Source: CAZCWX01 sp964502465 (GTDB taxonomy: Bacteria; Desulfobacterota; Binatia; Bin18). From it: a DNA stretch of 20,110 nucleotides. This document shows positions 15,254 through 20,110 of the stretch, in pieces. The stretch is from assembly GCA_964502465.1 (NCBI GenBank), contig CAZCWX010000187.1, positions 1 through 20,110 of the forward strand, given 5' to 3'. The notes beneath the pieces are model-generated. The model worked only from the letters and a program-made list of their open reading frames with translations, ran no database searches and had not been told where the DNA came from. Position 1 is the first letter of the stretch, and each line of letters begins with the position of its first letter. Both the position numbers and the translations under genes were made by a program.

Positions 15254-15445
15254 ATGAAAAACCTGCGGAATTTTCTGTGCGGCCTGCTGATAGGCGCTTG
15301 TGGGGTGTATTGGTATGCCTTCTATAGTGAGGACTTCCTACATTCGGTACTCACGCGGCTACAACAAGAAGCCGATGAATATCGGGCAAGTAATCCCGCG
15401 ACTGAGGCTGATGCCGGCTGGCGACCACGTCAGAAGAGAGATTAA
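15254..15445 (+). CDS. Small single-pass membrane protein at the end of the hopanoid cluster
   Basis: A 63-residue protein with one hydrophobic helix (about residues 7-27, FLCGLLIGACGVYWYAFY), flanked by Lys/Arg at the N-terminus, then a charged tail (RLQQEADEYRASN...RPRQKRD). The tail probably faces the periplasm if the helix is an uncleaved anchor. ATG 15254 is chosen because AGAGGAT is correctly spaced; ATG 15236, ATG 15248 and GTG 15230 are in the same frame. It lies about 50 bp after hpnD and is likely co-transcribed. I do not recognise the family; no function is assigned. Confidence 0.6.
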   Translation: MKNLRNFLCGLLIGACGVYWYAFYSEDFLHSVLTRLQQEADEYRASNPATEADAGWRPRQKRD

Positions 15446-15485
15446 TAGACCCTGCACCCTGATAGGGGCTGTCCTTTTCTCCATG

Positions 15486-15522
15486 GGCGGCAATTAGCCC
15501 TGTGAATAGGCTAGTCGCCGCC
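15486..15522. terminator. Stable hairpin after the hopanoid cluster
   Basis: GGCGGC...TAGCC at 15486-15499 pairs with GGCTA...GCCGCC at 15509-15522, 12 of 14 positions with a 9-nt loop. It lies between the 63-aa gene (+) and the 137-aa gene (minus), which converge here. No T-tract follows on either strand, so intrinsic termination is uncertain; it may protect the 3' end. Confidence 0.4.
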
Positions 15523-15565
15523 GAGAAAGAGGAGAAGACTATCTTTGTCTGATAGAATAGGGGTT

Positions 15566-15979
15566 TTATGCAACCGCGCGCAGTTTTTTGCCGTTGCTGC
15601 GGGAGCAATTCACCACCCCTTCGTTATCTGGCAGAAACTCGGCAATGTTTGTCTTGCTGTAACGCGAGCCAGGAAAAAGGGAGCGGATAGCGAAAGCAAT
15701 CTGCCCCATGAGACGCTTCACACCGGGAGTTTTCTCCACTGTGCTGATTGGCTCAAGCCGGATAATTGCACCGTCGGCCTTTTTACAGACCTGGAAAAAA
15801 AACTGTTGTTTTTTCCCCGGCTCAATGACAAGCGCTTCGAGTAGGAGTTTACTACAGTCCGTGTTGATGTAGTATTCGCTCACTCGCTTGATGCCATCAG
15901 GATCACGGAGAAACATCTCTGGACGGCGAATGACAATCTGTCGCAGATCAATTGGTCCTTCAATAGTGACGTTTGGCAT
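15566..15979 (-). CDS. Hypothetical protein, 137 aa
   Basis: I do not recognise this protein. It begins MPNVTIEGPIDLRQIVIRRP and appears soluble, mixed alpha/beta, with a Lys/Arg-rich tail (RSNGKKLRAVA) and a hydrophobic LMGQIAFAIRSLFPG segment that is too polar at its ends for a sure membrane helix. Cys residues are present at CSKLLLE and VCKKADG. ATG 15979 is chosen because AAGGAGAGG lies 8 nt upstream; the frame extends further without a good start. It is convergent with the hopanoid cluster and divergent from the RibBA-like gene, with almost 300 bp of shared upstream region. Confidence 0.65.
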   Translation of the reverse strand: MPNVTIEGPIDLRQIVIRRPEMFLRDPDGIKRVSEYYINTDCSKLLLEALVIEPGKKQQFFFQVCKKADGAIIRLEPISTVEKTPGVKRLMGQIAFAIRSLFPGSRYSKTNIAEFLPDNEGVVNCSRSNGKKLRAVA

Positions 15980-16273
15980 TAACCCTCTCCTTGAAGAAAG
16001 CAGGATATGGAAATTCCCTCCCCATGATCTCCTGCTCACGACACTCCCCAAGAGACCACCTCCGAGGAATTGGCTGTCTGTCCCTCCGCTACAGACGCCA
16101 AGTACTATTGTATTTACCTTGCCTTGAGCAGGCGGTCAAGCGTTAATTTTTTGTCAGGGTTTGATTGCCTATATTTGTGTGAATATTGCTCTATACTTTA
16201 CAGAGCGTTAGACAACCAGTTATAAGCGTTAAAGTGCACTTGTCATTAGAGAAATGGAGAAAAGAGGCGAGCT
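15980..16273. promoter_or_regulatory. 294-bp intergenic region with AGCGTTA repeats before the RibBA-like gene
   Basis: No gene is seen. AGCGTTA occurs three times on the + strand at 16139-16145, 16204-16210 and 16225-16231; the last two are exactly 21 bp apart, two helical turns. TATACT at 16193-16198 is a plausible -10 box for the + strand gene but has no good -35 box. I looked for an FMN riboswitch before the RibBA-like gene and did not find its conserved segments. Confidence 0.35.
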
Positions 16274-17509
16274 ATGTTTGCAACGCCCCTCCCCACCCCT
16301 AAGCAAAAAAGCCCGTATGTTGTTTCCATTGAGGAGACCATTGAGGAGATCCGCGCCGGTCGCATGATCATTCTTATGGATGACGAAGATCGGGAAAATG
16401 AAGGGGACCTGTGTATGGCGGCTGAGAAGGTCACCCCTGAAGCCATCAATTTCATGGCAAAATATGGTCGCGGGTTGATCTGTCTGCCGATGACCGAAGA
16501 GCAAATTGATCGCCTCGGTTTACCCATGATGGTGTCGAAGAATACCGCTCCCCTCGGGACGGCGTTTACCGTTTCTATTGATGCGCGACACGGTATTACG
16601 CGCGGGATCTCGGCGGAGGATCGAGCGAAGACCATTCTTGCTGCTATTCACGACGATGTCCGGCCTGAAGACCTGGTGGTACCGGGGCACATTTTTCCCT
16701 TGCGGGCTCGTCGGGGCGGAGTCTTGGTCCGTACTGGTCAAACAGAAGGCGCGGTAGATCTCTCTCGTCTTGCTGGGCTCAAGCCCGCGGGGATTATCTG
16801 TGAGATCATGAGAGACGATGGCACCATGGCGCGGTTGCCGGACCTGGAAGAGTTTTCCCTCAAGTTTGGGATAAAGATTGCAACTATTGCTGATCTCATT
16901 CAGTACCGTCTGCGCCACGATTCTCTGGTCCATCATGTCGCTGCCGCCCGTCTGCCCACCCGCCATGGTGGAGACTTCGTCGCCCATGTCTACACGAGCG
17001 ATGTAGACGAAGAGGAGCATCTCGTATTAGTGAAGGGCGACATTTCTCCCGAGGAGCCGGTGTTGGTACGCGCTCACGCTGAATATGTCCCTGGTGATGT
17101 GTTCGGCTACGAGCAGAGCAACACGAAAGCCCTCCTTCAGGAGTCAATGAAGATTATTGCTGCTGAAGGGAAGGGTGTGATTCTCTATCTGCGCCAGGAA
17201 GGGGTAGGGGGACAACTGTTCCCCAATGGTGGGCGTTCGAACAAACGCCTCCGTGATGGCTCCCGTCATCCGACGACCAGTCCTGGATCGCAGATCCGCG
17301 ATTTTCGTGATTATGGCATTGGGGCGCAGATCTTGCGCGACCTTGGCGTGCGGAAAATCCGACTGCTGACAAACTATCCGCGTCGTTTAGTGAGCCTGCC
17401 TGGATACGAGCTGGAAATTGTGGCATGTGTCCCACTCAACGCGGCGATGTCAGAAAAACTGCCGGCCTCAGCAAAGAAAGTCAGCCGTGCGAGTCGCGCA
17501 TCGCTCTAA
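16274..17509 (+). CDS. RibBA-like protein with degenerate active sites (RibBX-like)
   Basis: A 411-residue two-domain protein aligned along its full length to RibBA: DHBP synthase (about 15-215) and GTP cyclohydrolase II (about 220-395). In the RibB half, DDEDRENEGD (36-45) and GHIFPLRAR with H139 are kept. The His of the GHTEA motif, a metal ligand in E. coli RibB, is Gln (Q156, GQTEG). In the RibA half, the zinc site is gone: the usual Cys in ECLTGD is Y271, and RCDCG reads EQSNT (280-284). The loop after YLRQEG (304-309) is also abnormal, while DYGIGAQILRDLGV and LLTNYPRR remain. GTP cyclohydrolase II activity is therefore very unlikely; DHBP synthase activity is doubtful. RibBX proteins, known in Proteobacteria, have a dead RibA domain but an active RibB domain. 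The real ribA should lie elsewhere. Confidence 0.85.
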   Translation: MFATPLPTPKQKSPYVVSIEETIEEIRAGRMIILMDDEDRENEGDLCMAAEKVTPEAINFMAKYGRGLICLPMTEEQIDRLGLPMMVSKNTAPLGTAFTVSIDARHGITRGISAEDRAKTILAAIHDDVRPEDLVVPGHIFPLRARRGGVLVRTGQTEGAVDLSRLAGLKPAGIICEIMRDDGTMARLPDLEEFSLKFGIKIATIADLIQYRLRHDSLVHHVAAARLPTRHGGDFVAHVYTSDVDEEEHLVLVKGDISPEEPVLVRAHAEYVPGDVFGYEQSNTKALLQESMKIIAAEGKGVILYLRQEGVGGQLFPNGGRSNKRLRDGSRHPTTSPGSQIRDFRDYGIGAQILRDLGVRKIRLLTNYPRRLVSLPGYELEIVACVPLNAAMSEKLPASAKKVSRASRASL

Positions 17510-17524
17510 CTCTCCCTTTCGAGT

Positions 17525-18406
17525 ATGCAAACACCTGACTGTTTAGTAAGAGTCACTGCCGCGGACAAAACCCTGCGTGGGTTGGCGGTGAGCACAACCA
17601 CCCTTGTTGATCAAGTCCGAGTCCGTCACCAGACCGCACCGACAGCGAGTGCTGCCCTGGGCCGTACTTTGACTGCTGGATTATTATTGGGAAGTATGCT
17701 GAAGGAAGAGGAAACTCTTTCTCTGCAGTTCATCGGAGACGGTCCGTTGCGCGGTATTTTCGTCGATGCTAATGCCAAGGGGGATACCCGTGGCTTTGTG
17801 TATAACCCACGGACGCACCTCCCGTTACGGCGCGGCAAACTCGACGTGGGAGGTGCCATTGGGACAGGCACACTGACTGTGATTCGTACGCAGCCGTGGG
17901 GGAAGGAGCCGTATCGCAGCATCCTGCCGATTGTTTCAGGCGAAATTGGCGCGGATATTGCCCACTATTTATTGACCTCCGAACAAATTCCCTCGGCAGT
18001 GAGTTTAGGGGTGTTTGTCCATCCCGACGAAAGTATTGGTGCTGCCGGTGGCTTCATTGTCCAGGTCATGCCAGGCGCAAATGATGATATCGTCGCCGAA
18101 TTAGAATCGCGCATTGCGCAAACCAAACCTGTCAGCCAAATGGTCCGAGAAGGAGCCTCACCCCAGGATATGCTGAGTCATATCCTGGAAGGGTTCGGTC
18201 CGGTGACCGTCGATACCATGCCTGTGCGGTTTTCCTGTCGGTGTAGTCGCAATCGCGTGCTTGGCACCCTGGTCGCCCTTGGCAAGGAGGAGATCGAAGA
18301 TTTGCTGGCGACAGAAGGAGAAGCGATCGTGACGTGTGAATTCTGCGGAGAACGGTACACCATCGGTCGTGAAGAACTAGGGGCGTTGCTGACGGAGAGT
18401 GTCTAG
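17525..18406 (+). CDS. hslO: Hsp33 redox-regulated chaperone
   Basis: A 293-residue cytoplasmic holdase chaperone, activated by oxidation and unfolding. The N-terminal domain begins LVRVTAADKTLRGLAV and holds GRTLTAGLLLGSMLK, and the family's QFIGDGPLRGIFVDANAKGDTRGFV motif at 68-92. The C-terminal zinc switch has all four cysteines: C238 and C240 (SCRCS), C271 and C274 (TCEFCG). Length is normal. It starts 15 bp after the RibBA-like gene, so the two are probably co-transcribed. The Shine-Dalgarno before ATG 17525 is poor, which suggests coupling to the upstream gene. Confidence 0.96.
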   Translation: MQTPDCLVRVTAADKTLRGLAVSTTTLVDQVRVRHQTAPTASAALGRTLTAGLLLGSMLKEEETLSLQFIGDGPLRGIFVDANAKGDTRGFVYNPRTHLPLRRGKLDVGGAIGTGTLTVIRTQPWGKEPYRSILPIVSGEIGADIAHYLLTSEQIPSAVSLGVFVHPDESIGAAGGFIVQVMPGANDDIVAELESRIAQTKPVSQMVREGASPQDMLSHILEGFGPVTVDTMPVRFSCRCSRNRVLGTLVALGKEEIEDLLATEGEAIVTCEFCGERYTIGREELGALLTESV

Positions 18407-18437
18407 AGAACACAGGCACCTGCCAGGGGGCAATGCT

Positions 18438-18544
18438 AATAGTGTTCGGCACAAATTTTGACCGTTCCTCTGTTTTCTCCCCCTCTCCCTTGATGGGAGA
18501 AGGAACCCATAGCTAAGCCTACATAACGAGTGCCGAACACTATT
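18438..18544. repeat. 107-bp MITE-like element with perfect 15-bp terminal inverted repeats
   Basis: AATAGTGTTCGGCAC at 18438-18452 and its exact reverse complement at 18530-18544 bound the element. Inside, TCTCCC (18484-18489) and GGGAGA (18495-18500) form a hairpin in a CT-rich tract of a kind common in bacterial interspersed repeats. No protein is encoded. It lies 32 bp after hslO and directly before the M20 peptidase, so it could end the hslO transcript. The TGTTCGG core is shared with the end of the 1983-2145 element, which may hint at related mobilising enzymes. Confidence 0.75.
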
Positions 18545-18578
18545 GGGGATAATACCGTTAAGGGAAGGATCAAGTTTT

Positions 18579-20006
18579 GTGCTTCGACTTCGCCGCTCAC
18601 GCGGCTACGCTCAGCATGAACGGCAATGTCACCATCTTCTTATTACCACCCTGTTATGCTGCCTTGTTGTCACGCCTGGCTGGACAGCAGAGCCAGACTG
18701 GAAAACGGTAGAAAGAGAAGCGGCCGCGCTGCTGAGCCGCTCCGTCCAAATCAACACGACCAACCCGCCGGGTAGTGAAATTGCCGCTGCAGAATTTTGG
18801 CAGCAAGTTTTTGCCCAAGAAGGTCTCGATGCGCAGGTCTTTGAGTCGCAAGCGGGACGTGGAATCGTCTACGCCAGGCTGAAAGGGAGCGGTGAGAAAA
18901 AGGCGCTGATTCTCTTGCACCACCTGGATGTGGTCCCAGCGGTGAAAGCCGATTGGGAGGTTGATCCGTTCTCTGGTGCTATGAAAGACGGCTACGTCTA
19001 TGGACGCGGGGCAATCGACTGTAAAGGGGTGGCAGTGGTGCAGTTTATGACGCTTGCCCTGCTGAAACGTGCCGGCGTTCCCCTCAAGCGTGACATTATT
19101 TTTCTTGGCACCGCAGATGAAGAAACTGGTGGGCAGCAAGGAGCAGGATGGTTTGTGGACACTCATTTTGACCTGATTGCTGACGCTGAGTTCCTGCTTA
19201 CCGAAGGCGGCGGGATCCGCATCCGCAATGGGCAGCGCTCCTACGACGTCGATATTGCCGAGAAAGCACCGTGCTGGATTCAACTTGACGCCAGGGGTCC
19301 AGCCGGCCACGGCTCGCGTCCCTTGCCCGAAACCGCGCCAACCCGCCTCATCCAGGCATTATCTAAGCTCCTGCGCTACGAGACAGAAATCAAAGTCACC
19401 CCGGCTGTGCAAGCGTATTTCTCCGCCCTGGCTGAGCGCGAAGAGCCAACTACCGCCGCACAGTACCGCGACCTGCAACGCGCGCTGGCGGACCCGACCT
19501 TCCTGAAGGAATTCACTGCCAACCCGACGTACAACGCGCTTGTACGGAACACGATTGCGCTTACGGTATTGGAGGGGAGTAATAAAACCAACGTCATTCC
19601 TTCTCAAGCCCGTGCCCAGCTTGATTGCCGGTTGCTGCCGGGTGAAGACCCACAGCAGTTTGTCGCGGCGCTTAAGAAAATTGTGGATGATCCCAATATC
19701 CAATTCTCTATTCTCCTCAATTTTCCTCCTTTAGCATCTGAGGCGGATACCGCGCTCTTTCGTGCGATCCGAGCCGTTGCTGAAAGGCACGATCCTACGG
19801 TGCCGGTGGTGCCGGCCGTACTGGGCGGTTTCACCGACGCCCATTATTTTCGTCGCAAAGGGATTGTCAGTTACGGCTTTACTGGGATTGCGTTAACAGA
19901 AGAAGACTACCGGCGCGTCCACGGCACCAACGAACGGATGCCGATTGCTAGCTTACGTGAGGGAACGCGAATCTTATTTGAGGTCGTGCAAGAATTGAAT
20001 AACTAA
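18579..20006 (+). CDS. Exported M20-family metallopeptidase (ArgE/DapE/CPG2 type)
   Basis: About 475 residues from GTG 18579. A dinuclear zinc hydrolase: HLDVVP gives H115 and D117, GRGAIDCKG gives the bridging D147, TADEETGG gives catalytic E181 and metal E182. E209 (LLTEGGG) and a late His in DAHYFRRKG complete the site. A hydrophobic stretch (LLITTLLCCLVV, about 20-31) ending at TPGWTA looks like a signal peptide, so the enzyme is probably periplasmic. The start is uncertain: the only in-frame candidates are TTG 18543 (inside the repeat element) and GTG 18579, and the first 16 or so residues come from repeat-like DNA. GGAAGGA precedes the GTG. Substrate is unknown; carboxypeptidase or dipeptidase activity fits the family. 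Confidence 0.88.
   Translation: MLRLRRSRGYAQHERQCHHLLITTLLCCLVVTPGWTAEPDWKTVEREAAALLSRSVQINTTNPPGSEIAAAEFWQQVFAQEGLDAQVFESQAGRGIVYARLKGSGEKKALILLHHLDVVPAVKADWEVDPFSGAMKDGYVYGRGAIDCKGVAVVQFMTLALLKRAGVPLKRDIIFLGTADEETGGQQGAGWFVDTHFDLIADAEFLLTEGGGIRIRNGQRSYDVDIAEKAPCWIQLDARGPAGHGSRPLPETAPTRLIQALSKLLRYETEIKVTPAVQAYFSALAEREEPTTAAQYRDLQRALADPTFLKEFTANPTYNALVRNTIALTVLEGSNKTNVIPSQARAQLDCRLLPGEDPQQFVAALKKIVDDPNIQFSILLNFPPLASEADTALFRAIRAVAERHDPTVPVVPAVLGGFTDAHYFRRKGIVSYGFTGIALTEEDYRRVHGTNERMPIASLREGTRILFEVVQELNN
18580..18622. repeat. Interspersed-repeat-like sequence inside the M20 N-terminal codons
   Basis: The stretch with CTTCGACTTCGC, a GCCGC/GCGGC hairpin (18592-18605) and GCTCAGCATGAACGG resembles a frequent intergenic repeat of environmental bacterial genomes (CTTCGACTTCGCTCAGCA type). 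It is read in frame as RLRRSRGYAQHERQ. The identification is from memory of the repeat type, not from a search. Confidence 0.45.
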
Positions 20007-20018
20007 GGGTTGCTCTCC

Positions 20019-20110
20019 CTATGATTTTCCTCCTAACCAGCGGAGGATAAGAAGACCAGAAATGGCTGCCAAGGCAGTAAAGATCAGAATAGCTAAGGTG
20101 ACGTTATCCA
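20019..20110 (-). CDS. 3' end of a membrane-protein gene, cut by the window edge
   Basis: On the minus strand one frame is open from the window edge to a TAG at 20021-20019. The last 29 residues contain a strongly hydrophobic helix (TLAILIFTALAAISGLLI) followed by a short basic end (LRWLGGKS). This fits the last membrane segment of an inner-membrane protein convergent with the M20 gene. The piece is too short to name. TCCTCC/GGAGGA at 20028-20047 could form a small hairpin within it. Confidence 0.45.
   Translation of the reverse strand, partial: DNVTLAILIFTALAAISGLLILRWLGGKS

Noticed and set aside
15980..16273. FMN (RFN) riboswitch before the RibBA-like gene
   Set aside because: The conserved RFN segments were not found when reading the + strand by eye. 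A covariance-model search would settle it.
17080..17310. Frameshift or sequencing error causing the abnormal GTP cyclohydrolase II motifs
   Set aside because: The protein stays aligned on both sides (GDVFG before, DYGIGAQILRDLGV after) and the other two frames do not give RCDCG, so the changes look real.

Overview
The window looks like chromosomal DNA from an uncultured Gram-negative bacterium of deltaproteobacterial type; Desulfobacterota, Binatota or Tectomicrobia-like lineages are my guess from gene content, not from a phylogeny. Pointers are bacterial hopanoid genes (squalene-hopene cyclase, an HpnD-type synthase), the MEP-pathway gene dxr, tandem class III CoA-transferases, a DUF1329 envelope protein, Hsp33, and an ammonium transporter behind a sigma-54-type promoter. 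Coding density is high. No rRNA, tRNA, CRISPR, phage gene or transposase gene was seen.

Layout. (a) 1-1978: two class III CoA-transferases on the + strand, the first cut by the window edge. (b) 2149-4889, minus: an alpha/beta hydrolase followed by a GH13 glycosidase, probably one transcript. (c) 4981-7127: a secreted DUF1329 protein (minus) divergent from a TetR-family regulator (+), with TTGAGAC repeats between them. (d) 7234-9168, minus: the ammonium transporter amt followed by an unrecognised 195-aa gene; a good -24/-12 promoter lies upstream of amt. (e) 9406-10680, minus: an exported TolB-like beta-propeller protein. (f) 10892-15445, +: an isoprenoid/hopanoid cluster: shc, a possible 51-aa ORF, dxr, hpnD and a 63-aa membrane protein. 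The shc leader holds a consensus promoter, a terminator-like hairpin and two palindromes. (g) 15566-15979, minus: an unrecognised 137-aa gene. (h) 16274-18406, +: a RibBA-like protein with damaged active sites, then hslO (Hsp33). (i) 18579-20006, +: an exported M20 peptidase, convergent with the 3' end of a membrane-protein gene at the right edge.

How the genes work together. dxr supplies isoprenoid precursors, the HpnD-like enzyme condenses farnesyl diphosphate toward squalene, and Shc cyclises squalene to hopanoids. Amt and its downstream partner are probably switched on by nitrogen limitation. The DUF1329/TetR pair looks like a locally autoregulated envelope or lipid module.

Three things stand out. 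First, the RibBA homologue has lost all three cysteine zinc ligands of GTP cyclohydrolase II and also the metal-binding histidine of the DHBP synthase domain. Second, the shc leader is unusually structured. Third, non-autonomous inverted-repeat elements (657-761, 1983-2145, 7158-7216, 18438-18544) sit at gene ends, and in two places repeat-like DNA has become part of the reading frame (the C-terminus of the first CoA-transferase and the N-terminus of the M20 peptidase). I found no clearly new multi-gene system; the best candidate for new biology is the degenerate RibBA-like protein.
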